Positions 8,118 through 17,089 of a DNA stretch of 64,000 nucleotides are shown piece by piece (position 1 is the first letter of the stretch; every line of letters starts with the position of its first letter). Source of the DNA: CAZLYK01 sp964563495. GTDB lineage: Bacteria > Acidobacteriota > Blastocatellia > RBC074. The notes beneath the pieces were generated by a model. The model did not search any database, was not told the DNA's origin, and saw only the letters and a list, made by a program, of their open reading frames with translations. The stretch lies in NCBI GenBank assembly GCA_964563495.1, contig CAZLYK010000002.1, forward strand, positions 17,675 to 81,674, given 5' to 3'. Made by a program: the position numbers and the translations under genes.

Positions 8118-9705
8118 ACACATGTCTATTTGGTTTATACATGAGGTAGATCACCTGCCTTCGCGGACCGCCGTATCCGAACCACGATCTATCAAGAATG
8201 TAACCGCCCAGGATAGAGTCTTGCGAATAGATGGTGAGATAGCCCGCCTCTTCAAAATCGCTCGCCTGCAATCCGAACCATTTCGGACCGACTCGCGCAT
8301 CCCAGACGACCAGTGTTCCGGCAGTCGATTCCCTCAACAGCTGAATATCTTTTTGGCGATCCCGGGTCAGGGTGAGATTCTCCCACGGGTCGCGATCGAA
8401 GAGGATGGCCGAGAAGGGTTGGCACCAGACCAGCCGGTTGATCGCCGTGGGATTCGACTGCTGCCGTGATTTGAACCATTGGTAAGCCGCCGTCAGCGCC
8501 CGCGCATCGCGGGACCATTCCGCTCCGTCCGCGTAAACGAAGTTGGCGTACGCGGAGGTCCCGATCACGATCGCCGCGCACGCGGCTCTGACCGGACGCG
8601 CCATGTGCGCGAAGAGACGTGCGATTTGATTCCAGCCGGCCAGAGTGATCAGGGCTGTCGCTGGAGAAATGGCCACCAGATATCGCGGGTAGCCGGCCGA
8701 ACCGAGCAGCCCGTAAGCTCGAAGGATCGTATGGAGTATAAAAAAGAGCAGAAAAGTCGAGGTCAAAGCCGGCTGCAGACGATGTTTGAGGCAGTCATAA
8801 AGCCCGTAAATAAAGACCGGAAACAGAAAAAAACCAACGATCTCGAGCAGTCTGACCGGGTAAGCGTAAAGACCCGCCGCGCCGTAGATCGTGCCGGTGA
8901 CCGGCCAGTTTGACGGCCAATTGTGCTTGATAAAGAGCGGATCGCGGGTGAGGGCGAGTGCGGCCAGCCACCAGATAAATGAGCCGGCGGCGAGCAGCAG
9001 GACCTGCGAGAGTGAGCGAAAATTCAATCTACCCCGGAATGAATTTGAGGATGACGGGATGGTCAATAGATCTTTGAGCGCCCAGATTCCCCATAAGAGT
9101 CCCAGAAAAAATCCTTCGGGCCGGGCCAGGATCATGAGCGATGCGACCGCCATACCGGTTTTGAGATGGCCGCGAAGGTGCAACCGCAGCGCGATTGAGT
9201 AGACCAGGGCGAAGACCGGCTCGGTCATGTTGTCGGCCGAGAAGAGGAAAAAGGACGGCTGGAGCCAGATCAATGCGATCGCCAATGGAGCGCGCTCGAC
9301 TTTTTGATCCTCGGCGAGTCTCCAGGTCTGCCAGGAGACCACCAGGCAGATCAGAACGGTGAAGAGTCGCGCTGCCCTGTATCCGATCAGCGCCGGGAAG
9401 GCGTATAGCGAAGTGAAGAGCGGGCGAGACCAGACCCCGACAAACAGCTCCTCATGAGTCCAGGCCCATTTTGCGAAGAGAAAATGCAAACCGCCATCCT
9501 GCTGGCAGCTGTCGTCAAAGAGAAATGCCATGGCCGCGCCGGCCAAAGCGGCCAGGATCAGCCAGATTGAGGCTTGATATGAGGACCGGGAGATGGGGGG
9601 ACTGGGCGACTGGGCGACTGGGGGGGATGCCTCGCCGCGTCTCCCTGTCTCCCCGTCGCCCCGCCTGTTGGCCGCCAAAAACTGCCCTCTTACAGTGATC
9701 CGCAT
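8101..9705 (-). CDS. Polytopic membrane protein, glycosyltransferase (ArnT/PMT-like)
   Basis: 534 residues from the ATG at 9705. Many hydrophobic segments follow an N-terminal acidic loop (FLFDDSCQQDGGLHF) and GVWSRPLFTSLYAFPALIGYR, the layout of GT-C fold glycosyltransferases that use lipid-linked sugars, where the first loop carries an acidic pair. The C-terminal part (about 130 residues) is soluble and probably periplasmic. Upstream starts would overlap the subtilase gene. Residues about 15-35 before the first membrane segment are encoded by a low-complexity GGGCGACT repeat, so the true start is uncertain. No acceptor can be named. Confidence 0.7.
   Translation of the reverse strand: MRITVRGQFLAANRRGDGETGRRGEASPPVAQSPSPPISRSSYQASIWLILAALAGAAMAFLFDDSCQQDGGLHFLFAKWAWTHEELFVGVWSRPLFTSLYAFPALIGYRAARLFTVLICLVVSWQTWRLAEDQKVERAPLAIALIWLQPSFFLFSADNMTEPVFALVYSIALRLHLRGHLKTGMAVASLMILARPEGFFLGLLWGIWALKDLLTIPSSSNSFRGRLNFRSLSQVLLLAAGSFIWWLAALALTRDPLFIKHNWPSNWPVTGTIYGAAGLYAYPVRLLEIVGFFLFPVFIYGLYDCLKHRLQPALTSTFLLFFILHTILRAYGLLGSAGYPRYLVAISPATALITLAGWNQIARLFAHMARPVRAACAAIVIGTSAYANFVYADGAEWSRDARALTAAYQWFKSRQQSNPTAINRLVWCQPFSAILFDRDPWENLTLTRDRQKDIQLLRESTAGTLVVWDARVGPKWFGLQASDFEEAGYLTIYSQDSILGGYILDRSWFGYGGPRRQVIYLMYKPNRHVSISSW
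8112..8131. repeat. Minimal AATAGACA palindrome
   Basis: AAATAGACA-CA-TGTCTATTT, the shortest form of the window-wide dyad. It contains the TAG stop of the trypsin-like gene. Confidence 0.75.
9590..9665. repeat. Low-complexity GGGCGACT / GTCTCCCT repeat inside the glycosyltransferase N-terminus
   Basis: Contains GGGCGACTGGGCGACTGGG and, further right, CGTCTCCCTGTCTCCCCGTC. Similar low-complexity G/C strings are usually intergenic, so this may mark an insertion near the true gene start. Confidence 0.6.
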
Positions 9706-9767
9706 TTCTTCAATGACAATTGAAAAATGTAATATCGAAAATGGCAGATGTTGTCTAGATACACGCG

Positions 9768-11087
9768 TTAAAGGCGCTGCAGGGTTCGCTCGAGGGCGCG
9801 TGAGGGGATGACCGTCCCCCACCCCTGGCGCTCAAACGGTACGCGATTGAGCCGGATCGCAGTTTCGATCAATATTCTTTTGACCATCTGCGGCGTCAAC
9901 CGGGGATTGGCTTCGAGCATCTGCGCCACGACCGATGAGACGATCGGAGCTGAAAAGCTCGTCCCGTCGACGTGTTTGTAATGTCCACTGATCACGTTGG
10001 CGTCATGAACCTTGATCGCGACCAGGTGTCGAATGAGATAGATCGGAAGATCGCCGGCGGCATCGAGGTCGGCGTCGATGCCGGATTTCGATTTGAGGAT
10101 ATCGCGCAGCTCGCTGTCGTGCGCATCCTGCAAGAGATCGTACAAATGGGCCTCGGCTGAGGTTGGAGTGCCCGGTAGAATCGGCGCCGCCAGCCAGATG
10201 CCGGGCGCGACTATTTCGGGTTTCTGCAAGCCATCGATCGTCGGACCGTAAGACGATTGATAAACGTCGTTATCCTCCAGTTCTAGAGTATTCTTGTCGT
10301 TGAATCCGCCGACAGTAATGACCGCCGGGGCCGAAGCCGGCGGCAGGACGGCGTGGTTCGGCGTATTGCCGGCGTTTCCGGCGGCGCAAACCACCACCAT
10401 GCCGGCGCGGACGGCGTCTTCAGCCACCCGTGAAAGCCCGTCGGTCAGATATGATTCTTCGTAATCGCCGGCGCAAGAGACGTTGACCACGCGGATGTTG
10501 TATCGCTCACGATTTTCGATCACCCATTCCAGACCGCGTTTGATCTCGTCGTGCAGAATCCTGTGTGCCGAGCCGACCTTGACCAGCACGACGTTGGCTT
10601 CGGACGCCAGTCCGCGATAGACGCCCTGCGAGAGATAGCCATTCCCGGCGGCCACGACCGAGGTCATCATGCCGTGCCAGCTCGAATCATTAGGGTTATG
10701 AAATTCCAGCTCGTCTTGATCCGGATTGGTGATATTGATGTATTCCAAAATCCGGTTTTTGGGTTCGACCAGATCGGGGTGCGGATAAAAACCGGAATCC
10801 AGGAAGGCGATCGTGATGCCGCGTCCTGCGAACCTTTCATCCGCCCCGACGCGTAATGGGGTCGGCAGAATATGGTATTCGCCGTCGCGAAAGATGTTGG
10901 GGTTGGCCTGCAGCCGGTCACGAGCGCCGCGAAACAGACCCAGGCAGAGCTCGCACAGACCAAGCCCCGGCTCCCACCCGGGGGCGTTGGCGCTGATCAG
11001 GGAGACCAGCGATTCATCTGACTCGATCGCCGTGTGGAGTTGATGTTTAACGTTGCGGCCACAGAGCGGGCAAATTTTGCGTGACAT
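9768..11087 (-). CDS. Subtilisin-like serine protease (S8) with an N-terminal double CxxC motif
   Basis: 439 residues from the ATG at 11087 (a TTG lies at 11114). No signal peptide is evident. The start has CPLCG (Cys6, Cys9) and CELC (Cys45, Cys48), a possible zinc-binding site. The subtilase domain follows: AFLDSGF (Asp97), SSWHGMMTSVVAAGNG (His138) and DGTSFSAP (Ser377), a complete catalytic triad. The gene begins 33 bases after the CheY-like regulator, so both are probably on one transcript. The pairing suggests a regulated cytoplasmic protease, but the target is unknown. The zinc-site reading is inference. Confidence 0.86.
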   Translation of the reverse strand: MSRKICPLCGRNVKHQLHTAIESDESLVSLISANAPGWEPGLGLCELCLGLFRGARDRLQANPNIFRDGEYHILPTPLRVGADERFAGRGITIAFLDSGFYPHPDLVEPKNRILEYINITNPDQDELEFHNPNDSSWHGMMTSVVAAGNGYLSQGVYRGLASEANVVLVKVGSAHRILHDEIKRGLEWVIENRERYNIRVVNVSCAGDYEESYLTDGLSRVAEDAVRAGMVVVCAAGNAGNTPNHAVLPPASAPAVITVGGFNDKNTLELEDNDVYQSSYGPTIDGLQKPEIVAPGIWLAAPILPGTPTSAEAHLYDLLQDAHDSELRDILKSKSGIDADLDAAGDLPIYLIRHLVAIKVHDANVISGHYKHVDGTSFSAPIVSSVVAQMLEANPRLTPQMVKRILIETAIRLNRVPFERQGWGTVIPSRALERTLQRL

Positions 11088-11120
11088 GAGGATAACAGGG
11101 GCAGATGCAGACAATCCGGG

Positions 11121-11495
11121 CTATTCGATGCCCAATGCGGCGATAATGCCACGACGCATATTGTCCAGTCCCGAAGCTTTATTGATAAATGAGGTTTTGT
11201 CGTCGACCGGTATTCCCGTCAGTCCGCGAGTGGTTCGGTCGGAAGTCGAGATGATCACCGGAATATCTTTGAGTCGTTCGTCCTGTCGAATATATTTGAG
11301 AACTTCGTACCCATCGGCGTAGGGCATCATGACGTCGAGAATAATCAGGTCGGGTTGGGCGTCGTTTTTCAACAGTTCGATCGCCTCGCGGCCGTCGCCG
11401 GCTTCAAGGACAATCAGATTTTCAGCTTCGGCGACAGCCTTCCAGAGCACGCGGGCATCGCGATCGTCGTCAGCGATCAGCACTCTTTGTGACAT
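11121..11495 (-). CDS. Stand-alone response regulator receiver (CheY-like)
   Basis: 124 residues, only a receiver domain. The acidic pocket is Asp10/Asp11, the phosphorylation site is Asp54 (IILDVMMP), the switch residue Ser83/Thr84 (IISTS) and the conserved lysine Lys106 (INKAS). It has a strong GGAGG ribosome binding site 8-9 bases before the ATG. There is no output domain, so it must act through a partner protein; the subtilase gene downstream on the same strand is the obvious candidate. No histidine kinase is in the window. Confidence 0.9.
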   Translation of the reverse strand: MSQRVLIADDDRDARVLWKAVAEAENLIVLEAGDGREAIELLKNDAQPDLIILDVMMPYADGYEVLKYIRQDERLKDIPVIISTSDRTTRGLTGIPVDDKTSFINKASGLDNMRRGIIAALGIE

Positions 11496-11668
11496 GCAGA
11501 TTCCTCCTCAGGTGCGGGCCGGATATTTTCCTGCATTTGATCGAAATTCCATCAGCAATCTATCACGGCTCCAGGCCGAGTCCAAGAGGAGTCGTCTGAT
11601 AGATATTTGAGACACTTGATGTTAAACTGCGCCCGCGCAGATAAACCAATGCTCATCCCGGTAGCGCC

Positions 11669-11685
11669 CTGTCAATCCTGTCTAT
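11669..11685. repeat. Half-site of the AATAGACAGGATT repeat
   Basis: CTGTCAATCCTGTCTAT, a single arm in the divergent region between the response regulator and the amylase gene. Confidence 0.6.
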
Positions 11686-11700
11686 ATGGGGAAGTAGATC

Positions 11701-13650
11701 ATGAAAAGTCGCTCGTTCAGGCTGCTTTCCATCTCTGCATCGTTCTTCTGCCTGCTCTTGATTGTCAGCCATGCCCGCGTCGGAGCGCACCTGAAAGCGC
11801 CTCTCGAGGGCCCTCAAGTCTTGAAGGTTGAGCCGCCGAACTGGTGGGCCGGGCAGACGATCGGCGGCGCGAGCAATCCGTTACGCCTCATGATTCGTGG
11901 TCGCAATCTAAATCGAGCCCGCGCGCTGACGACCAGACGCGGTTTGAGAGTCGGCAAGATCAGGATCAACGAAGCAGGGACTTATCTCTTTGTCGACATC
12001 GTCATCGATCAGCGGACGGCTCCCGGGTCCTATCCGATCAGGATCAAGACTGAGGGGGGGACTACCGAGGCTGCTTTTGAGGTCACCGCGCCACTGCCGC
12101 GGACCGGAAATTTTCAGGGTTTCAATCAGGATGATGTCATTTACCTGTTGATGCCGGACCGTTTCAGCAATGGAGACGCTTCAAACGATGATCCGGCAAT
12201 CTCGAAAGGCACGTTCGATCGCAGCCAGCCCCGGCGCTACCACGGCGGAGATCTGCAGGGAGTGATCGACAGGTTGCGCTATCTCAAAGATCTTGGCGTG
12301 ACTGCCGTCTGGCTCAATCCGATCTACGACAATCACAACCAGCTCGACATGAAAGAGGTCTACGACAACCAGCCGACGACCGGTTACCACGGCTACGGCG
12401 CAGTCGATTTTTACACGGTCGAGGAGCATTTTGGCGATGTCGGGAAGTTGCGCGAACTGGTCGCGGCCGCTCACGGGCAGGGAATCAAGGTGATTCAGGA
12501 TCAGGTCGCCAATCATGCCGGGCCATATCACCCCTGGGTCAAAGATATGCCGACGCCGACCTGGTTCAACGGGAACGAAGTCGAGCATCTCGACAACAAC
12601 TGGCAGACTCATCTGTTGATGGACAGGTACGCCCCGGATGAGCTGAAAAAGCCCGTGCTCGATGGGTGGTTTATCAACCTTCTTCCGGATTTGAATCAAA
12701 ACGATCCCGAGGCGGCGCGCTATATTATTCAAAACACGCTCTGGTGGATCGGGATGACCGGTCTCGACGCGATCCGCCAGGACACGCTGCCTTACGTCCC
12801 AAGGCATTACTGGCGCGACTGGATGACGGCGATCAAGCGCGAATATCCGAGAGTCAATGTCGTCGGTGAGACGCTGGACGGCTTACCTTCTCAGGTCGCT
12901 TTCTTCCAGGGCGGGGTCAGGCGGTTTGATGGGATCGACTCAAAGATCGACACCGAGTTCGATTACCCGCTCTTTTTCCCGATCCGGCGTGTCTTCGCTG
13001 AAGGCCAATCGATGAGGCAACTCCTCGACATCCTGAACCAGGATTATCTCTATCCGGCTCCCGAGATACTCGTCACCCTGATCGGTTCCCACGATGTCCC
13101 CCGCTTTATGGGCGAACGCGGAGCGACGATCGAGGGGTTGAAACTCGCTTTTACCTTCATTCTGACCGTCCGAGGCATCCCGCAGCTATATTATGGAGAT
13201 GAGATCGGCATGCGCGGCGGGGGTGATCCGGATAATCGCCGTGATTTCCCGGGCGGCTGGCCTGGTGACCCGCGCAACGCTTTTGAGGTTTCCGGGCGCA
13301 CAGCCGAAGAGCAGGATGTCTTCGAGCACATCAAAAAGACCCTCCAGCTCCGAGCCGAGCTTGAGCCATTGCGGCGAGGAAAAACCCTCCATCTCGCGAT
13401 CGGCGACCAGACTTACGCTTTTGCGCGCTATACCGATCGCAAGACCGTGATTGTCGCTTTCAATAACGGCGCGGCCCCGGCGCAGATCGAAGCCGTTATC
13501 CCGCGCGCGCTCAGGCTGGCTGACGGTACGGTGCTCCGGAACCGCCTCGGCTCCGGAGCCGAAGTGAGGGTCGAAAATAGTAAACTGAGATTTACCATGG
13601 CGCCGCGCGCGGCAGTTATCCTTGCGTCTGACGACGCCCTCAAACATTGA
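11701..13650 (+). CDS. Secreted GH13 alpha-amylase / cyclomaltodextrinase-like enzyme
   Basis: 649 residues with a signal peptide (hydrophobic core about residues 8-22) and GGGGAAG upstream of the ATG. Residues about 38-130 form a beta-sandwich like the N-terminal domain of cyclomaltodextrinases (VEPPNWWAG, a typical start). The GH13 barrel follows with IYLLMPDRFSNGD, AVWLNPIYDN, GLDAIRQDTLPYV (nucleophile Asp361), NVVGETLDG (acid/base Glu390) and GSHDVPRF (Asp465), and a C-terminal beta domain. It should cut maltodextrins or cyclodextrins outside the cytoplasmic membrane. The next gene, across a tandem repeat, is an SLC45/GPH-type sugar transporter, which supports a maltodextrin-use module. 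Confidence 0.92.
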   Translation: MKSRSFRLLSISASFFCLLLIVSHARVGAHLKAPLEGPQVLKVEPPNWWAGQTIGGASNPLRLMIRGRNLNRARALTTRRGLRVGKIRINEAGTYLFVDIVIDQRTAPGSYPIRIKTEGGTTEAAFEVTAPLPRTGNFQGFNQDDVIYLLMPDRFSNGDASNDDPAISKGTFDRSQPRRYHGGDLQGVIDRLRYLKDLGVTAVWLNPIYDNHNQLDMKEVYDNQPTTGYHGYGAVDFYTVEEHFGDVGKLRELVAAAHGQGIKVIQDQVANHAGPYHPWVKDMPTPTWFNGNEVEHLDNNWQTHLLMDRYAPDELKKPVLDGWFINLLPDLNQNDPEAARYIIQNTLWWIGMTGLDAIRQDTLPYVPRHYWRDWMTAIKREYPRVNVVGETLDGLPSQVAFFQGGVRRFDGIDSKIDTEFDYPLFFPIRRVFAEGQSMRQLLDILNQDYLYPAPEILVTLIGSHDVPRFMGERGATIEGLKLAFTFILTVRGIPQLYYGDEIGMRGGGDPDNRRDFPGGWPGDPRNAFEVSGRTAEEQDVFEHIKKTLQLRAELEPLRRGKTLHLAIGDQTYAFARYTDRKTVIVAFNNGAAPAQIEAVIPRALRLADGTVLRNRLGSGAEVRVENSKLRFTMAPRAAVILASDDALKH

Positions 13651-13762
13651 AAACACCTGGCCTGGGTACGCACGCCCCCGGCGTGCGGTCATCCGGCACG
13701 CCGGGGGCGTGCGGTCATCCGGCACGCCGGGGGCGTGCGGTCATCCGGCACGCCGGGGACGT

Positions 13763-13862
13763 NNNNNNNNNNNNNNNNNNNNNNNNNNNNNNNNNNNNNN
13801 NNNNNNNNNNNNNNNNNNNNNNNNNNNNNNNNNNNNNNNNNNNNNNNNNNNNNNNNNNNNNN
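13763..13862. other. Assembly gap (100 N)
   Basis: Exactly 100 N, the usual placeholder for a gap of unknown length. It lies inside the tandem array, so the real copy number is unknown. Confidence 0.97.
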
Positions 13863-13888
13863 GGGGCGTGCGGTCATCCGGCACGCCG

Positions 13889-13988
13889 NNNNNNNNNNNN
13901 NNNNNNNNNNNNNNNNNNNNNNNNNNNNNNNNNNNNNNNNNNNNNNNNNNNNNNNNNNNNNNNNNNNNNNNNNNNNNNNNNNNNNNNN
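13889..13988. other. Assembly gap (100 N)
   Basis: A second run of exactly 100 N. The island between the gaps is a single 26-base repeat unit, which shows that the assembler broke on the repeat. Confidence 0.97.
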
Positions 13989-14221
13989 GGGACGTGCGGT
14001 CATCCGGCACGCCGGGGACGTGCGGTCATCCGGCACGCCGGGGACGTGCGGTCATCCGGCACGCCGGGGGCGTGCGGTCATCCGGCACGCCGGGGACGTG
14101 CGGTCATCCGGCACGCCGGGGGCGTGCAGTCATCCGGCACGCCGGGGGCGTGCGGTCATCCGGCACGCCGGGGGCGTGCGTACCCAGGCTTTTCAGAAGA
14201 GTTGAGGAGACCCACTGACCA

Positions 14222-15556
14222 ATGAAGAAACCTAAATTGAGTTTCTGGCAAATCTGGAATATGAGCTTTGGCTTTCTGGGCATCCAGTTCGGCTGGGGGC
14301 TGCAGCTCGCCAATATGAGCCCGATCTACAAATACCTTGGCGCTGAAGAGAGCAACCTGCCCTATCTATGGCTGGCGGGTCCGATCACCGGTCTGATCGT
14401 TCAACCGATCATCGGTTCGATGAGCGACCGCACCTGGAACCGGTTGGGGCGCCGGCGTCCATATTTTCTGGTCGGGGCGATCCTGGCGAGCATCGCGCTT
14501 TTCTTCATGCCCGATTCCTCGGCCCTCTGGATAGCCGCCGGATTGCTCTGGATTCTGGATGCCAGCATTAACATCACGATGGAGCCATTCAGGGCCTTCG
14601 TTGCCGATAAGCTTAATGAAGAACAGCGCACGCTCGGCTTTGTCATGCAGAGTTTTTTTATCGGCATAGGTCAGACGCTGGCCAACGCGCTGCCATACAT
14701 CCTCGGTGCGCTCGGGGTCGTGGGCGTCATGGCCAGCGGAATCCCGATCGATGTCGATTACTCTTTCAAGATTGGCGCGGCGGCTTTTATCCTCGCCGTC
14801 CTCTGGACGGTGATCTCGTCGCCGGAGTATCCACCCGAGGATATCGACCAGTTCGAGCAGATGAAGCGCGAGAAGAGGGGCGTCCTGGCTGGTTTTCAAG
14901 AGATCTTTCACGCGATCAAAGAAATTCCGCTGACCATGAAGCAGCTCGCCGTGGTTCAATTCTTCACCTGGTTTGCGCTGCCGTGTATGTGGCAATTTTT
15001 TGGACTGGCCATCGCGAAGCACGTCTTTCTGGCTCCGGATGAGAAGTCGCCGCTTTTCGCCGAGGGGACGAAGTGGGGCGGCCTCTGTTTTGCGGTTTAT
15101 AATATCGTCTGTTTTGTCGTCGCTTTTGCTCTGCCACGGCTTGCCCTCGCGACCAGTCGCAAGGGCGTCCATCTTATCTCGCTCGTCTGCGGCGCACTCG
15201 GATTAATGTCGGTCTACCTGATTCACGGCAAATATATGCTCTGGCTCTCGATGGCCGGTGTAGGCATTGCCTGGGCTTCAATTCTGTCTATGCCTTATGT
15301 CATTCTATCGACCGCGATTCCGCCCTCGCGGATGGGCGTCTACATGGGAGTCTTCAATCTGTTTATCGTTATTCCGCAGATTGTCATGTCATTTGTGGTG
15401 CCGCGGATCTACAATAATTTGCTCGGGGGCGATCCGCTCAATGTTGTCATCCTGGGCGGGCTGAGCATGCTGATCGCCGCCGCGACGGTCCTGGTCGTTC
15501 GCGATCAGGGGTTTGAAAAATCACTGAGCGAAGCCGCTCCGGCCCCGGTTCATTAA
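14222..15556 (+). CDS. MFS sugar transporter, SLC45/GPH-like (probable maltose or maltodextrin:cation symporter)
   Basis: 444 residues with about 12 membrane segments. The motifs NMSFGFLGIQFGWGLQLANM, GPITGLIVQPIIGSMSDR and LGRRRPYFL are typical of bacterial SLC45/SUC-like and GPH transporters; the RRRPY motif follows the second helix. GAGGAG lies about 10 bases before the ATG. Its place downstream of a secreted GH13 enzyme points to uptake of the released malto-oligosaccharides. Substrate and coupling ion are inferred from family and context. Confidence 0.86.
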   Translation: MKKPKLSFWQIWNMSFGFLGIQFGWGLQLANMSPIYKYLGAEESNLPYLWLAGPITGLIVQPIIGSMSDRTWNRLGRRRPYFLVGAILASIALFFMPDSSALWIAAGLLWILDASINITMEPFRAFVADKLNEEQRTLGFVMQSFFIGIGQTLANALPYILGALGVVGVMASGIPIDVDYSFKIGAAAFILAVLWTVISSPEYPPEDIDQFEQMKREKRGVLAGFQEIFHAIKEIPLTMKQLAVVQFFTWFALPCMWQFFGLAIAKHVFLAPDEKSPLFAEGTKWGGLCFAVYNIVCFVVAFALPRLALATSRKGVHLISLVCGALGLMSVYLIHGKYMLWLSMAGVGIAWASILSMPYVILSTAIPPSRMGVYMGVFNLFIVIPQIVMSFVVPRIYNNLLGGDPLNVVILGGLSMLIAAATVLVVRDQGFEKSLSEAAPAPVH

Positions 15557-15610
15557 CCAGACAGGATGAACAAGATTCTAAAATTGCCAACATTATCAGT
15601 CAGTAATTGC

Positions 15611-16996
15611 ATGTCTTTTCAAGCTGTTTCAAAACTAATTTGTCTTGGTTTGGTCGTCATGATCGGCGTTCTAGCGGTCTCTTCGACCGTCCGGGCGCAG
15701 GATGATCCGAATGCGCAATATATCAATCTGCTATCCGGGACGCTCGCCTCTGAGACGCGGGAGATCGAGGTGCCTGTCGAGGTCGGCGTCCTGCGCCTGC
15801 AATTCTCGATCCATTTCACCGGCGAGATCGATTTGAAGATCGTCACGCCGCTGGGCAGGCCGCTCGTTTTGAGTGAGCCGAATATCTCGGTCACCGAAAC
15901 AAAGGACAACCGGGCGATCGTCATGTGGGATCCGAAACCGGGGGTCTGGAAGATGCGGATTTCCGGGACCGGAAGTTTCACCGCCGCAGCTATGGCGCAA
16001 GGGGAGCTCTATATCTGCTGCATGCAGTTTTTCGGGCGGGGTGGGATTTACACGATGGACAGATTTACTCCGACGCGGGGTGCCCGCCAGCAAGCGCAGA
16101 TCTACGCTACCGGTTACAACATCCAGACGATCGACTTTCAATTGATCAACGAGCAGGGAGATGTCATCGCGCCGGTCAAATTCCGGCAGAGCGATTATTC
16201 CAATCCGTCGGGCTTCTCGCTCTTAATCGAGACTCCCGATCAATCCTTCCGCGTCCTGACGCGCGGGCGGGACACCAACGGCAAGGCATTCCAGCGCGTT
16301 TTTCATTGGCTGATCCGGCCGTTGCCTCTCGACCCGGCGGGGCCGCAAAACGAAAACTCGCCTGTCGTGACTTACAATAATCAGTCGCTCCAGGATCTGG
16401 CAAAGGGGGCTTCTTTCGGCGAGCAGAAGATCATTCGAGCACAGATTTTGAAGTGGTCGGATGATCAGTTTTTATCGGAGAAGGGAAATCCGATCGGGAT
16501 CCGTTTGAAGTATCAGTTGCGGTTTCCGGTCGAGGGCTCTTACACGCCCCTGCCACAGCTCTACCCGGAGCGGATCGGGTATGGTTTTACCGGGGCCCTG
16601 GTCATGCGGATCCACAAAATCTCGATCGACCCGCAACCCGCCGGGGGGCAGGATTCCGGCAATCTGCTCTTTGGCGGGCGGGGGACATTCAAAGCCGGCG
16701 TGACCTACTCCTTGACCGTCGATCTGGTTCCGAACTACACCGTTTATCACGAGGCGAAGAGAAGCTTCTGTTTTCAGACCAAGCCGTATGTCCAATCGGG
16801 CATGCGCGAACGCTTCAATCGCGAAATAATGAGTGATGATAGGCTCAGATTCCGTCTCAGCATCACCGGCACCGATCTGGAAGGCCGCTCTCCGACTCTG
16901 ACCGAAAACGCCTACTCGCCGTCTCTCTGGTATCAGGGATATCTGCGCGAAGGCGTGATCGATTGCCAGGAGGCAGGCAATAATCGACAGGATTGA
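15611..16996 (+). CDS. Exported protein of unknown function
   Basis: 461 residues from the ATG at 15611; an ATG at 15566 lies in a degenerate repeat (AGACAGGATGAACAAG) and would give an overlong signal peptide. The hydrophobic stretch LICLGLVVMIGVLAV and the site VRAQ suggest Sec export. The first 120 residues (EIEVPVEVGVLRLQFSIHFTG, then GVWKMRISGTG) resemble a beta-sandwich like those of P/Homo B or Ig-like domains, but I cannot assign a family. The rest is soluble, with two cysteines near CCMQFF. The last codons (NNRQD) are encoded by the left arm of the downstream palindrome. Function unknown. Confidence 0.7.
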   Translation: MSFQAVSKLICLGLVVMIGVLAVSSTVRAQDDPNAQYINLLSGTLASETREIEVPVEVGVLRLQFSIHFTGEIDLKIVTPLGRPLVLSEPNISVTETKDNRAIVMWDPKPGVWKMRISGTGSFTAAAMAQGELYICCMQFFGRGGIYTMDRFTPTRGARQQAQIYATGYNIQTIDFQLINEQGDVIAPVKFRQSDYSNPSGFSLLIETPDQSFRVLTRGRDTNGKAFQRVFHWLIRPLPLDPAGPQNENSPVVTYNNQSLQDLAKGASFGEQKIIRAQILKWSDDQFLSEKGNPIGIRLKYQLRFPVEGSYTPLPQLYPERIGYGFTGALVMRIHKISIDPQPAGGQDSGNLLFGGRGTFKAGVTYSLTVDLVPNYTVYHEAKRSFCFQTKPYVQSGMRERFNREIMSDDRLRFRLSITGTDLEGRSPTLTENAYSPSLWYQGYLREGVIDCQEAGNNRQD

Positions 16997-17086
16997 CAGG
17001 ATTTCTGCGGGATTAAACAGGATTATAGCAAAGCCTAAGATAATCCTGTTTAATCCCGCAGAAATCCTGTCAATCCTGTCGATTAT
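16980..17086. repeat. AATAGACAGGATT dyad repeat (ATAATCGACAGG variant), perfect 46-bp arms
   Basis: Arms 16980-17025 and 17041-17086 are exact reverse complements. The element lies between two convergent genes; the upstream gene stops inside the left arm and the minus-strand gene stops just outside the right arm. Confidence 0.96.
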
Positions 17087-17089
17087 CTT

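Larger units (their letters stand above)
13660..14190. repeat. 26-bp tandem repeat array with inverted terminal sequences and two assembly gaps
   Basis: The unit is 26 bp with core GTGCGGTCATCCGGCACGCC and a G5 or G4A junction. Eleven copies are visible: three left of the first gap, one between gaps and seven on the right. Each unit holds a short dyad (GGCGTGC, GCACGCC). The array is bounded by GCCTGGGTACGCACGCCCCC on the left and its reverse complement GGGGGCGTGCGTACCCAGGC on the right, so the whole block has matching ends. All frames are open across the unit, giving long spurious reading frames; none is a credible gene. It separates the amylase and transporter genes. Confidence 0.93.

Noticed and set aside
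13671..14185. CRISPR array
   Set aside because: The 26-bp units are directly joined with no unique spacers and there are no cas genes in the window.
13622..14225. Long open frames on both strands across the tandem array
   Set aside because: They come from a 26-bp unit with no stop codon in any frame, run through N gaps and encode only the repeated peptide. Not a gene.
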